Made by a program: the position numbers and the translations under genes. This document shows positions 1 through 7,027 of a DNA stretch of 8,508 bases, piece by piece. The notes beneath the pieces are model-generated. The model had not been told where the DNA came from, did no database searches, and saw only the letters and a list, made by a program, of their open reading frames with translations. The stretch lies in assembly GCA_937925565.1 (NCBI GenBank), contig CALALM010000286.1:1-8508 (forward strand), read 5' to 3'. Source of the stretch: an uncultured Centipeda sp. Lineage in GTDB: Bacteria; Bacillota; Negativicutes; Selenomonadales; Selenomonadaceae. Numbering within the stretch: position 1 is the first letter of the stretch; every line of letters starts with the position of its first letter.

Positions 1-386
1 GCTGTGCGCGTCCCACCGTCCGCCTGCAGGACATCACAGTCAATGTGAACAGTGCGTTCCCCGAGTGCCTGCATATCGACCACTGCGCGCAGAGCACGTC
101 CGATGAGGCGCTGAATCTCCTGCGTGCGCCCCGTCTGATGTCCGCGCATCGCCTCGCGTGCCGTTCGCTCTGTCCCCGCGCCCGGCAGCATGGAATACTC
201 CGCCGTCACCCAGCCTGTCCCCGAGCCTTTCAAAAAAAACGGCACGCGCTCCTCTACTGTTGCCGCACACAAGACGCGTGTATGCCCCGTCTCAATCAGT
301 GCAGATCCTGCAGGGTAGCGCTGGTAGCCGCGCTCAATCCAAACGGGACGCAGTTGGTCGGCACGCCTCAGATCTCTTCTTGGCAT
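1..386 (-). CDS. rph: RNase PH (tRNA 3'-end phosphorolytic exoribonuclease), 5' part only
   Basis: The N-terminal 128 codons are visible; the rest lies beyond the left edge. RNase PH trims the 3' end of tRNA precursors, using phosphate to release nucleoside diphosphates. The family signature is read directly: DQLRPV near residue 10, [18 protein letters not shown] at 51-68, [19 protein letters not shown] at 86-104 and [14 protein letters not shown] at the edge. R87 and R127 match the arginines numbered R86 and R126 in characterised homologues, where R86 binds phosphate. The ATG at 386-384 is preceded by AAAGGAG (403-397) with about ten bases between, and the protein starts with the usual family N-terminus. 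One oddity is LPGAGTER at 67-74, where homologues usually have LPRA, so an arginine thought to help tRNA binding is glycine here. The gene lies downstream of the murI cluster but beyond a terminator. The identification is secure. Confidence 0.96.
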   Translation of the reverse strand, partial: MPRRDLRRADQLRPVWIERGYQRYPAGSALIETGHTRVLCAATVEERVPFFLKGSGTGWVTAEYSMLPGAGTERTAREAMRGHQTGRTQEIQRLIGRALRAVVDMQALGERTVHIDCDVLQADGGTRT

Positions 387-416
387 GAAAATTTTTCTCC
401 TTTATGAGATTCGTCC

Positions 417-448
417 AAAAAAGCGGGAAGAAGCCGTCCCTTCCCGCT
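417..448 (-). terminator. Intrinsic terminator after the CofE-like gene
   Basis: Read on the minus strand, GCGGGAAG (447-440) pairs perfectly with CTTCCCGC (430-423) around a 9-base loop. A run of six T (422-417) follows at once. This is a textbook Rho-independent terminator, 12 bases past the stop codon of the gene ending at 461. The T run ends only 30 bases before the rph start codon. Confidence 0.9.
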
Positions 449-460
449 CACATTGCATTT

Positions 461-1123
461 TTACGTCATATGGCTCTCCTGATACTGCCGAAAGTTCTTG
501 ATGATGCAGATCGGTGTCTTCTGCGAAGCGTTTCCAAACGGATTGTCAAGCAGCAGCTGCGCCGCCAATTCTCCATTGACCCCCTCGGACACGCCGACCA
601 CACGCGCGCGCCTCAGATCGTTTACATCGGCGATCATACCGCCAAATGAACCCATGCGCTCACGAATTCGCGTGGCAACCTCCTCCGGCTCGGCAGGACC
701 GTAGACAACCACCTTGTCGAACGGCGGCATCGTGCCTGTCACATCGTCGATGAGCGCCGCCTCCTTGCCGGCCCATTGATAAAAGAGTCCCTTCCTGCCG
801 ACGATTTTTCCGAGGAACCCCGCAAAAAGCGCGGCTGTGACACGCCACTTCCCCTCCACATCCATGAGGGCCTGCATCCCATGCGGCGTTGCAAGACTGC
901 CATAGTCCGGAATAAAACGACACAGAAATTTTGCCATGCCGGAAATATGAAGTTCCTCCGGGCGCACAAAGCGCCCCTGTGTTACGGCGACGACACTCTC
1001 GGCGCAGCAGACGAGATCGTCCGCCGTCACCTGATCACCTGCATAGTATGCAATCGCCTCCACAATATCGTCCGTGTCCGTCAGAATCCGCGTCGGAATG
1101 GGAAGAATATTAAGTTCAGCCAT
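461..1123 (-). CDS. F420-0:gamma-glutamyl ligase (CofE-like) family protein, substrate unknown
   Basis: A 220-residue protein of the family usually annotated coenzyme F420-0:L-glutamate ligase (CofE/FbiB-like). True CofE adds glutamate to F420-0 using GTP. The resemblance shows in AESVVAVTQGRF (41-52), ALIDDVTGTMPPFDKVVVYGP (123-143), ADVNDLRRARVVGVSEGV (165-182) and the C-terminal DNPFGNASQKTPICII (193-208). The ATG at 1123-1121 is chosen because it overlaps the upstream stop codon by 8 bp (ATGGCTGA), with a GGAAGGGGG ribosome site upstream. An in-frame TTG at 1162 would overlap the upstream gene by 47 bp and is less likely. It is the fourth gene of the murI cluster and is followed by a terminator. 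Members are annotated in many Firmicutes that are not known to make F420, so the real substrate is uncertain. Family membership is fairly sure; function is not. Confidence 0.8.
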   Translation of the reverse strand: MAELNILPIPTRILTDTDDIVEAIAYYAGDQVTADDLVCCAESVVAVTQGRFVRPEELHISGMAKFLCRFIPDYGSLATPHGMQALMDVEGKWRVTAALFAGFLGKIVGRKGLFYQWAGKEAALIDDVTGTMPPFDKVVVYGPAEPEEVATRIRERMGSFGGMIADVNDLRRARVVGVSEGVNGELAAQLLLDNPFGNASQKTPICIIKNFRQYQESHMT

Positions 1124-1688
1124 TCTTCCTGCCCCCTTCCTCTGCTCGTGCGACCCCCGCAAGCACCGCGATTTCAGCCGCCGACATCTTCAGCATAATT
1201 TTCGAGTAGTGTGCCGGGATGCGCCCCGTCTCCTGATAGATGAGATCCATGCGGAAATCCGGCAGATGTGCAACCGCCTCTTCGAGCGAATTCCCATTGC
1301 GGCCCTCAATAAAGAGCTTCAAAACGAGATCGATACGCTCGTGTCTCTGGATAAGCGTTGCCTCGAAATAGTCATCCTCACGCGGCGTGCCCGCCAACTC
1401 CACTTTACCGCGCACCAGCGCGCCGTCATACTGCTCATAGGGCAGCTGTACGCGCAGGATCGCATCCATAATGACGCCGCATTGTTCCCCCTCGTTCGCA
1501 AACGGAATCGTCGCGCCAATCACGAGTCGCTCTGCTGTGCGCTCGACCACGGAAAAAGCTGTCATCTCCTCCCTGATCGGTACGATTTTCTCCGCGCCGA
1601 AATAGGCGAAAAACGCCTTCTCACCGAGCCAAACAAACACCAACAGTGCCAATACCCAATATGTCCACCATATAAATTCAAAATCCAA
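1116..1688 (-). CDS. Membrane-anchored protein of unknown function
   Basis: A 190-residue protein I cannot place in a named family. Residues 7-22 (WWTYWVLALLVFVWLG) form one hydrophobic segment without a lipobox or clear signal cleavage site, so it looks like an N-terminal anchor. The rest is soluble, with alternating hydrophobic patterns that suggest beta strands between about 53 and 125, then an acidic helix-like region and a basic tail. The start is TTG at 1688-1686: the nearest upstream in-frame stop is at 1715-1713, no other start codon lies between, and the first internal Met (residue 42) would lose the membrane segment. AGAGGG lies upstream at a workable distance. It overlaps the thioesterase gene by 11 bp and the CofE-like gene by 8 bp, so it is probably co-translated with both. 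The reading frame is well supported by its place in the operon. Confidence 0.8.
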   Translation of the reverse strand: MDFEFIWWTYWVLALLVFVWLGEKAFFAYFGAEKIVPIREEMTAFSVVERTAERLVIGATIPFANEGEQCGVIMDAILRVQLPYEQYDGALVRGKVELAGTPREDDYFEATLIQRHERIDLVLKLFIEGRNGNSLEEAVAHLPDFRMDLIYQETGRIPAHYSKIMLKMSAAEIAVLAGVARAEEGGRKNG

Positions 1689-2112
1689 TGTCCCGGCCCT
1701 CTTTCTCCGCGATCATCGCCGCCTCAAGCGGCTCATAGAACTCCTTCGGCAGACGCGTGATGCGCCCTGTCTCGCGCACGGTAAATACATTTTCCGAAAA
1801 TCCCGTCACAAGTACCGTTCCCTCCACGTTCAGAATGCGATAGGAAAACGCCATCTTCGCCTTGGTGAGCGCCGTCGCCGTCGTCTCGATCACGAGTTCA
1901 TCATCAAAATGCCCCGGTGCGTGAAACTCAGCCCCGACCTTTGTGATGGGAAAGACGTAACCCGCCTCCATCAGCGCCCCCAGTGTGATGCCGATGCGGC
2001 GCAGATAATCGACGCGTCCGATCTCAAACCAACGGATGTAGTTCGCATGGTGTACGACCTCCATCGCATCCGTATCGTAAAAATTCACCCGATGTTCCAC
2101 ATAAATCGGCAT
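1678..2112 (-). CDS. YbgC/YbaW-type hotdog acyl-CoA thioesterase
   Basis: A 144-residue single-domain hotdog protein of the 4-hydroxybenzoyl-CoA thioesterase superfamily, the usual length for YbgC-type enzymes. These cytoplasmic enzymes hydrolyse acyl-CoA thioesters. The active-site region reads FYDTDAMEVVHHANYIRWFE (11-30). The second Asp of DTD (D15) aligns with the catalytic aspartate of the family, and HANY (22-25) follows as expected. VGAEFHAPGHFDDELVIET (59-77) is the typical central strand region. The ATG at 2112-2110 has AAGGAAGGGAG upstream, and this ribosome site overlaps the murI stop codon, leaving a 15 bp gap. The start of the next gene overlaps its 3' end. The natural acyl substrate cannot be told from the sequence, and the cell-wall neighbour murI does not reveal it. 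Confidence 0.9.
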   Translation of the reverse strand: MPIYVEHRVNFYDTDAMEVVHHANYIRWFEIGRVDYLRRIGITLGALMEAGYVFPITKVGAEFHAPGHFDDELVIETTATALTKAKMAFSYRILNVEGTVLVTGFSENVFTVRETGRITRLPKEFYEPLEAAMIAEKEGRDIGF

Positions 2113-2127
2113 GAATGCTCCCTTCCT

Positions 2128-2916
2128 TCAAACAATCTTCTCCATACGCGCGGCACGTGCAAGATAGCTTTCAATGCGCGCCAATGACTCTGCTCCCGCG
2201 ACCGGTCTGCCGGACTCAAAGAAGCTGCATTGCGCTGTCTGCGTACCGGCGGGTACCGTCGTCAGCCCCGTTCGCCGCGCCAACTCCTCGACCGTTCCCC
2301 CGTTGCCATCCACAAATCCCATCGTCTTCGGCAGGAGGCGCCGCAGCGTATCCTTGAAATAATTGAAATGTGTGCAGCCGAGCACAAGCGCGGAGTACTT
2401 ACGCAAATCGTAAGGAGAAAGCGCATCCCACAGATATGCTTCTACGCGCGGTGAAGCGAACTCTTTGTGCTCGGCAAACTCGACGAGGCGCGGCAATGCA
2501 AGCAGATCAACGAGCCCCTTCGTATCATGAGCTGAGACGAGACGGTGCAGCTTCTCACCGTTTATGGTAATCGGCGTCGCCGTCACGAGTACGCGCCGCT
2601 CGGCATCCCGTTCAAGGGCTTTCTTTACCGCAGGCTCCATCCCGATAATCGGCACTTCGTAGAGGCGCCGCATCTCATCCACGGCAACCGAGGTCGCTGT
2701 ATTGCAGGCGACAACAACGGCGTCCGCCCTCTGCTTTTCGATGAGGAAGCGGAATGCCGCGCGAACAAATCCGCGCACGGCAGGTACGGACTTCGTTCCG
2801 TAGGGTACATGATCCCGATCGGCAAAGAAGATGAATTCCTCCGACGGCAGCACCCGTCGTGCGTGGCTGAGCACCGTCAGCCCGCCAATCCCCGAATCAA
2901 ACAGAGCAATGCGCAT
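2128..2916 (-). CDS. murI: Glutamate racemase
   Basis: A 262-residue cofactor-independent glutamate racemase, which turns L-glutamate into the D-glutamate used by MurD in peptidoglycan synthesis. The N-terminus is MRIALFDSGIGGLTVL, with the family's substrate-binding Asp-Ser at 7-8. The PYG motif is at 38-40. The two catalytic cysteines are C71 in VVACNTATS and C181 in LVLGCTHFNY, whose THF motif carries the conserved histidine H183. The ATG at 2916-2914 is chosen because AAGAGGAG stands 7 bases upstream and the family starts at exactly this point. A longer in-frame reading from 2988 would begin upstream of the promoter -10 box. It is the first gene of the left operon, transcribed from the promoter at 2954-2982. 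Length and all key residues are normal. Confidence 0.96.
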   Translation of the reverse strand: MRIALFDSGIGGLTVLSHARRVLPSEEFIFFADRDHVPYGTKSVPAVRGFVRAAFRFLIEKQRADAVVVACNTATSVAVDEMRRLYEVPIIGMEPAVKKALERDAERRVLVTATPITINGEKLHRLVSAHDTKGLVDLLALPRLVEFAEHKEFASPRVEAYLWDALSPYDLRKYSALVLGCTHFNYFKDTLRRLLPKTMGFVDGNGGTVEELARRTGLTTVPAGTQTAQCSFFESGRPVAGAESLARIESYLARAARMEKIV

Positions 2917-2953
2917 ATGCCATCTCCTCTTCTGCGCCGAACTATACGAATCT

Positions 2954-2982
2954 ATTATAGCAATTTCTGCCTGCTTTGACAA
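2954..2982 (-). promoter_or_regulatory. Sigma-A type promoter of the murI operon
   Basis: On the minus strand TTGTCA (2982-2977), a 17-base spacer and TATAAT (2959-2954) make a near-perfect vegetative promoter. The transcript would start near 2947, giving a leader of about 30 bases with the murI ribosome site. The -35 box lies on the same bases as the -35 box of the opposite brnQ promoter. Confidence 0.85.
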
Positions 2983-3005
2983 ATTCACTCTATCCTTGTT
3001 ATAAT
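2976..3005 (+). promoter_or_regulatory. Sigma-A type promoter of brnQ
   Basis: TTGACA (2976-2981), an 18-base spacer and TATAAT (3000-3005) match the vegetative consensus at all twelve positions. The start would be near 3012, giving a leader of about 46 bases that is very AT-rich. There is no room in that leader for a T-box or other large riboswitch. Confidence 0.85.
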
Positions 3006-3057
3006 CACTTCATTGAAATTTTATAATATTTTATTATTTTATAGAAAGTTATTTCAG

Positions 3058-4410
3058 ATGAAACGCCGTCTCAGAAAACAGGAATACATCTTCGTTGCAT
3101 CCTTGCTCTTCGGTCTTGTCTTCGGCGCGGGCAATCTCATCTTTCCTGCCGCGATGGGGCAGCAGGCAGGCACTGCAATGCTGCCCGCGCTCATCGGTTT
3201 CTGCATCACGGGCGTCGGACTGCCGCTGCTCGGCATTGCGGCGATCAGTATTACGGCAAGTGAGAGTCTTTTTGACCTTGGCACAAAGATCAACCGTCGT
3301 TTTGCCTATGTCTTTACTTGCGCGCTCTATCTCTGCATCGGACCACTCTTTGCAATTCCGCGCACCGCTACAGTCTCCTTTCAGGTGGGTGCCGCTCCTT
3401 TCCTGCCGGAGGACGCACAGGCACTTGGGCTCCTCGTCTTCACATTCATCTTCTTTGCAATCGTGCTTCACTTCTCCCTGCGTCCCTCAGGCATCCTTAT
3501 CTGGGTGGGCAAAATACTCAACCCGCTCTTTTTACTCTTTCTCGGTATTCTCATCGTGACGGCGATGCTCACCCCGATGGGCACGGTATGGAATGCGGAG
3601 CCAACGGGCGCATACATGGAGCACGCCTTCTTCACGGGGCTGCTTGAGGGATACAATACGATGGACGTGCTCGCAGCGCTTGCGTTCGGCAACATCCTCG
3701 TCAATGCAATCAAACATCTTGGGCTGTCAGAGCCAAAGGATCTCTCCTACAGCACAATCGTATCCGGCACGTTCAGCACGGCACTTATGGCGCTTATCTA
3801 TCTTGCGTTGACCTACGTCGGTGCACAGAGCCGCGCGGTCTATGGGCTGGACGCGAACGGCGGCGATGTGCTCGCCCATATTGCCGCGCACTATTTCGGT
3901 GCATGCGGGGGACTCCTGCTTGGCATCACGATTACCTGCGCCTGCCTCAAGACCGCCATCGGGCTCGTCACTGCATGCAGCACGACCTTCTCCGATCTCT
4001 TCCCGCGTTCCCTGCCCTATCCGAAATACGCCGTGCTCTTTGCACTCTTCTCCTTTGCCATCTCAAACGTCGGTCTGAGCAAAATTATTGCGTACTCCCT
4101 GCCCGTGCTCTACTTCCTCTATCCGCTTGCCATCGTCCTGATCGCGCTCTGTCTCATCGAGGGAGTCATCGGCTATCATCGCCCACTCTACCTCTACGCG
4201 ATGATTGGCACCAGCATCGCGGCGGCATTTGACCTCCTCCGCGCGCTCCCTCCTGCTCTGCACACACTTCCTCTGATGGAGCCCCTTCTTGCACTTGGCA
4301 ATACCCTTCCACTTTCCTCCATCGGCATGGGCTGGGTCATTCCATCGCTCATCGGGCTTGCCATCGGTGCACTTGCGTGCGCAGGGCAGAGGCTTGACAG
4401 CACTCCATAA
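3058..4410 (+). CDS. brnQ: Branched-chain amino acid:cation symporter (LIVCS family)
   Basis: A 450-residue, very hydrophobic membrane protein of the BrnQ/LIVCS family, which imports leucine, isoleucine and valine with Na+ or H+. The hallmark FGAGNLIFP is at 22-30 and GYNTMDVLAALAFGNI at 198-213. About twelve membrane segments can be traced from residue 11 to 443, the usual number and length. The ATG at 3058 is chosen because MKRRLRKQEY is a normal cytoplasmic N-terminus for the family. An in-frame TTG at 3013 would sit at the predicted transcript start with no leader. The ribosome site is poor: only GAAAG about ten bases upstream, in an AT-rich leader. The gene has its own consensus promoter, divergent from murI. 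No terminator separates it from the tRNA gene 26 bases downstream. Confidence 0.93.
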   Translation: MKRRLRKQEYIFVASLLFGLVFGAGNLIFPAAMGQQAGTAMLPALIGFCITGVGLPLLGIAAISITASESLFDLGTKINRRFAYVFTCALYLCIGPLFAIPRTATVSFQVGAAPFLPEDAQALGLLVFTFIFFAIVLHFSLRPSGILIWVGKILNPLFLLFLGILIVTAMLTPMGTVWNAEPTGAYMEHAFFTGLLEGYNTMDVLAALAFGNILVNAIKHLGLSEPKDLSYSTIVSGTFSTALMALIYLALTYVGAQSRAVYGLDANGGDVLAHIAAHYFGACGGLLLGITITCACLKTAIGLVTACSTTFSDLFPRSLPYPKYAVLFALFSFAISNVGLSKIIAYSLPVLYFLYPLAIVLIALCLIEGVIGYHRPLYLYAMIGTSIAAAFDLLRALPPALHTLPLMEPLLALGNTLPLSSIGMGWVIPSLIGLAIGALACAGQRLDSTP

Positions 4411-4423
4411 TTTCTGATACAAT
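4394..4423 (+). promoter_or_regulatory. Probable promoter of tRNA-Ser, overlapping the brnQ 3' end
   Basis: TTGACA (4394-4399), an 18-base spacer and TACAAT (4418-4423) lie just upstream of the tRNA. The -35 box is inside the last codons of brnQ and the -10 is past its stop. A start near 4430 would leave about seven bases of 5' leader for RNase P to remove. Confidence 0.7.
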
Positions 4424-4436
4424 AGCTACGCTTTAG

Positions 4437-4525
<89 letters not shown>

Positions 4526-4538
4526 TATTTTGAAACAC

Positions 4539-4572
4539 AAAAGACGACTGCGCGCACGCAGCCGTCTTTTTT
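4539..4572 (+). terminator. Terminator after tRNA-Ser, likely bidirectional
   Basis: AAAAGACG-A-CTGCG (4539-4552) pairs with CGCAG-C-CGTCTTTT (4557-4570), with one internal mismatch and a CGCA tetraloop. Six T (4567-4572) follow on the plus strand. The flanking A run gives a shorter T tract on the minus strand, so it probably also stops the converging upp transcript, whose gene ends 11 bases away. Confidence 0.87.
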
Positions 4573-4582
4573 GTCTATGATG

Positions 4583-5239
4583 TTAGAGCGTCCCGAAGAT
4601 ACGGTCGCCCGCGTCGCCGAGTCCGGGGACAATGTAGCCATGATCATTGAGGCGTTCGTCCACGGCGGCGACGTAGATCGGCACATCGGGATGGTCGGCA
4701 GCCACGCGCCGAATCCCCTCGGGCGCGGATACAAGACACATGAGGATGATGTTCCGCGCGCCCTTCTCCTTGAGCAGTGTGAGTGCTGCCGACGCGCTGC
4801 CGCCCGTCGCGAGCATGGGATCGGGAACGATGAGCGTGCGATCCTCCACGCCGCTCGGAAGTTTCGCGTAGTACTCGACAGGCTCGAGTGTCTTCGGATC
4901 GCGATAGAGTCCGATATGTCCGACGCGCGCAGCAGGAACGAGTGTCAGAATGCCGTCAAGCATGCCGAGTCCCGCGCGCAGGATGGGCACGATGCCAAGC
5001 TTCTTGCCCTCAAGCATCTTCGCGTGACACGCTGCGACGGGCGTTTCGATCTCCACATCGCGCAGCGGGAAATCGCGCGTGATCTCGTACGCCATAAGCA
5101 TTGCGATCTCCGAGAGCAGCTCGCGAAACTCCTTCGTCCCCGTCTCCTTCATGCGCATGAGCGTCAATTTGTGCTGGATGAGCGGATGGTCAACGAGATG
5201 GAGACTCTTGATATCGGACGGATGGAATGTATCAGCCAT
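4583..5239 (-). CDS. upp: Uracil phosphoribosyltransferase
   Basis: A 218-residue enzyme that joins uracil to PRPP to give UMP in pyrimidine salvage. [12 protein letters not shown] (18-29) is the usual N-terminal signature, [11 protein letters not shown] (86-96) follows, the PRPP loop is [12 protein letters not shown] (138-149), and the uracil-binding end is [20 protein letters not shown] (194-213). The family is usually near 208 residues. The extra ten or so here are at the N-terminus ([10 protein letters not shown]), supported by AAAGGGAG eight bases before the ATG at 5239-5237. It lies 29 bp after glyA with no promoter or terminator visible between, so it is the last gene of the rpiB-glyA-upp operon. 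The same order is known in Bacillus. All key motifs are intact. Confidence 0.96.
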   Translation of the reverse strand: MADTFHPSDIKSLHLVDHPLIQHKLTLMRMKETGTKEFRELLSEIAMLMAYEITRDFPLRDVEIETPVAACHAKMLEGKKLGIVPILRAGLGMLDGILTLVPAARVGHIGLYRDPKTLEPVEYYAKLPSGVEDRTLIVPDPMLATGGSASAALTLLKEKGARNIILMCLVSAPEGIRRVAADHPDVPIYVAAVDERLNDHGYIVPGLGDAGDRIFGTL

Positions 5240-5268
5240 GGAAAAGGCTCCCTTTCTTCCAGAAAAAG

Positions 5269-6516
5269 TTACTCATAAAGGGGATACTTGTCGCAAAGCG
5301 CAGCGACACGGCTCCGTGCCTCCTCCCTGCGCGCTTCGTCCGCCGGTGCGTCGAGGACGTGGGCGATGATCCGCGCCACCTCGCGCATATCCTCTTCCTT
5401 GAAGCCGCGTGTCGTGAGTGCCGGTGAGCCGAGGCGAATGCCGCTCGTGATGAACGGGCTGCGCGGCTCAAACGGGATCGTGTTGCGGTTCGCCGTAATA
5501 TTGACTTCGTCGAGGAGATTCTGTGCATCCTTGCCCGTGATGTCCTTGTTCGTGAGATCAACAAGCATAACATGTGTATCTGTGCCGCCTGAGACAATGC
5601 GGTAGCCAAGCTTCGTCAGCTCATCTGCGAGCGCCGCCGCATTCTTCACCACCTGTGCGCCGTATTCCTTGAACGAGGGCTGCAGAGCCTCACCGAGCGC
5701 GACCGCCTTTGCCGCGATGACGTGCATAAGGGGTCCACCCTGAATGCCGGGGAATACCGCTTTGTTGATCTTCTTGCCGAGCTCCTCGTCGCGCCCGAGG
5801 ATAATGCCGCCGCGCGGACCGCGCAGGGTCTTATGCGTGGTCGAGGTCACGACATCGGCGTGGGGTACGGGGCTCGGATGCTGCCCTGCGGCAACGAGTC
5901 CTGCAATGTGCGCCATATCCACCATAAAGATCGCGCCGACCGCCTTGGCAATCGCCGCGATGCGCTCAAAGTCAATCGTACGCGCATATGCCGAAGCCCC
6001 TGCAATGATCATCTTCGGCTTGTGCTCCTTTGCGAGGCGCTCGAGTGCGTCATAGTCGATGCGCTCCGTTTCCTTGTCCACGCTGTAGGGAATGACCTTG
6101 TAATACGTGCCGGAGATGTTGACGGGGCTGCCGTGCGTCAAATGTCCGCCATCCGTCAAATTCATGCCGAGGATCGTATCACCCGGCTGAAGGAGTGCGA
6201 AGAACACCGCCATGTTCGCCTGTGCACCCGAGTGCGGCTGGACATTTGCCCATGCCGCACCGAAGAGTTCCTTTGCTCGATCGATCGCAAGCTGCTCTGC
6301 CACATCGACGTATTCGCAGCCGCCGTAGTAACGCTTGCCCGGGTATCCCTCGGCGTACTTGTTCGTGAGCACGCTGCCCTGCGCCTCCATGACGGCACGG
6401 CTGACAATGTTCTCCGAGGCAATGAGCTCCAGCTTTGTGCGCTGACGATTGAGTTCCGCTTCAATTGCCTCAAACACCTGTGCATCTGCCTTTTTCAGCG
6501 AATCCATAATGCTCAT
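5269..6516 (-). CDS. glyA: Serine hydroxymethyltransferase
   Basis: A 415-residue PLP enzyme converting serine and tetrahydrofolate to glycine and methylene-tetrahydrofolate, the main source of one-carbon units. The PLP lysine is K229 in [14 protein letters not shown] (225-238). LIASENIVS (31-39), [15 protein letters not shown] (52-66), PHSGAQAN (94-101) and [13 protein letters not shown] (199-211) are all as in the family, and the length is standard. The ATG at 6516-6514 is preceded by AAGGAGAG, which overlaps the rpiB stop codon; an ATG three codons later has no better site. Eleven bases separate it from rpiB and 29 from upp, consistent with a single transcript. No glycine riboswitch or other leader element is visible in the short gaps. 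Confidence 0.97.
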   Translation of the reverse strand: MSIMDSLKKADAQVFEAIEAELNRQRTKLELIASENIVSRAVMEAQGSVLTNKYAEGYPGKRYYGGCEYVDVAEQLAIDRAKELFGAAWANVQPHSGAQANMAVFFALLQPGDTILGMNLTDGGHLTHGSPVNISGTYYKVIPYSVDKETERIDYDALERLAKEHKPKMIIAGASAYARTIDFERIAAIAKAVGAIFMVDMAHIAGLVAAGQHPSPVPHADVVTSTTHKTLRGPRGGIILGRDEELGKKINKAVFPGIQGGPLMHVIAAKAVALGEALQPSFKEYGAQVVKNAAALADELTKLGYRIVSGGTDTHVMLVDLTNKDITGKDAQNLLDEVNITANRNTIPFEPRSPFITSGIRLGSPALTTRGFKEEDMREVARIIAHVLDAPADEARREEARSRVAALCDKYPLYE

Positions 6517-6527
6517 AGAAACTCTCC

Positions 6528-6980
6528 TTAGCTTTTTTTATTATTCTGTAGCGCCATCGTCTTCTCGATGCGGCGCGCATGACGCCCGCCTTCAAACTCC
6601 GTACGGATCCACGCGCGTACGATCTCACCCGCAGGACCGAATCCCAGCACGCGTCCGCCAAGAGCAAGCACATTCGCATCGTTGTGCCTCCGCGCCATGA
6701 TCGCCGAATACACATCCGTGCAGAGCGCGGCGCGAATGCCGTCGATCTTGTTCGCCGCAATCGAGATGCCGATGCCTGTGCCGCAGAGGACAATGCCGCG
6801 ATCCGCCTTGCCGGAGACGACATCGGCGCAAACCTTCTCCGCAATATCCGGATAGTCGACCGACTCCCTGCCGAAGGTGCCAATGTCTTTCACACGCACA
6901 TCGCTGAACTCATGGAGCACCATCTTGACCTCTTCCTTGAGCTCCACCCCGCCGTGGTCGCTGCCAATCGTAATATTCAT
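6528..6980 (-). CDS. rpiB: Ribose-5-phosphate isomerase B
   Basis: A 150-residue RpiB/LacAB-family isomerase interconverting ribulose 5-phosphate and ribose 5-phosphate in the pentose phosphate pathway. ITIGSDHGG (3-11) is the phosphate-binding start, C66 and T68 in [10 protein letters not shown] and H99 in ARRHND fall at the positions of the catalytic residues in characterised RpiB. The ATG at 6980-6978 is chosen because AAGGAGGG stands eight bases upstream and the family begins [10 protein letters not shown] or similar. An ATG at 7010 would overlap the -10 box. It is the first gene of the rpiB-glyA-upp operon. Ribose 5-phosphate feeds PRPP, which Upp uses, so grouping is metabolically sensible. 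LacA/LacB subunits are the alternative but are unlikely next to glyA. Confidence 0.95.
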   Translation of the reverse strand: MNITIGSDHGGVELKEEVKMVLHEFSDVRVKDIGTFGRESVDYPDIAEKVCADVVSGKADRGIVLCGTGIGISIAANKIDGIRAALCTDVYSAIMARRHNDANVLALGGRVLGFGPAGEIVRAWIRTEFEGGRHARRIEKTMALQNNKKS

Positions 6981-7008
6981 GAAAATGCCCTCCTTCTCAT
7001 ACGTCATC

Positions 7009-7017
7009 ATTCTAGCA
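7009..7017 (-). promoter_or_regulatory. Probable extended -10 promoter of the rpiB operon
   Basis: On the minus strand TGCTAGAAT (7017-7009) is an extended -10 element (TGn then TAGAAT). The -35 region 17 bases upstream (TGTTAT) is poor, as is common for extended -10 promoters. The start would be near 7002, giving a short leader that contains the rpiB ribosome site. Read-through from the metal-transporter genes is also possible. Confidence 0.55.
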
Positions 7018-7027
7018 TAAACGCCGG

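Noticed and set aside
45..407. A 120-codon open frame on the plus strand at the left edge
   Set aside because: Antisense to rph, whose minus-strand reading is unmistakable.
1074..1760. A 228-codon open frame on the plus strand opposite the unknown membrane protein
   Set aside because: It spans three real gene borders on the other strand and has a basic, motif-free product.
2917..2988. N-terminal extension of murI
   Set aside because: It would run through the promoter; the family start and a strong ribosome site are at 2916.
2917..3057. Riboswitch or T-box upstream of brnQ or murI
   Set aside because: With promoters this close, the leaders are only about 30 and 46 bases, too short for any such element, and no conserved motif is seen.
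4571..5278. A 235-codon open frame on the plus strand opposite upp
   Set aside because: Antisense shadow of upp; it starts inside the terminator T run and has no family features.
5722..6531. A 269-codon open frame on the plus strand opposite glyA
   Set aside because: It is wholly antisense to an intact glyA, with no recognisable domain and no ribosome site supporting it.
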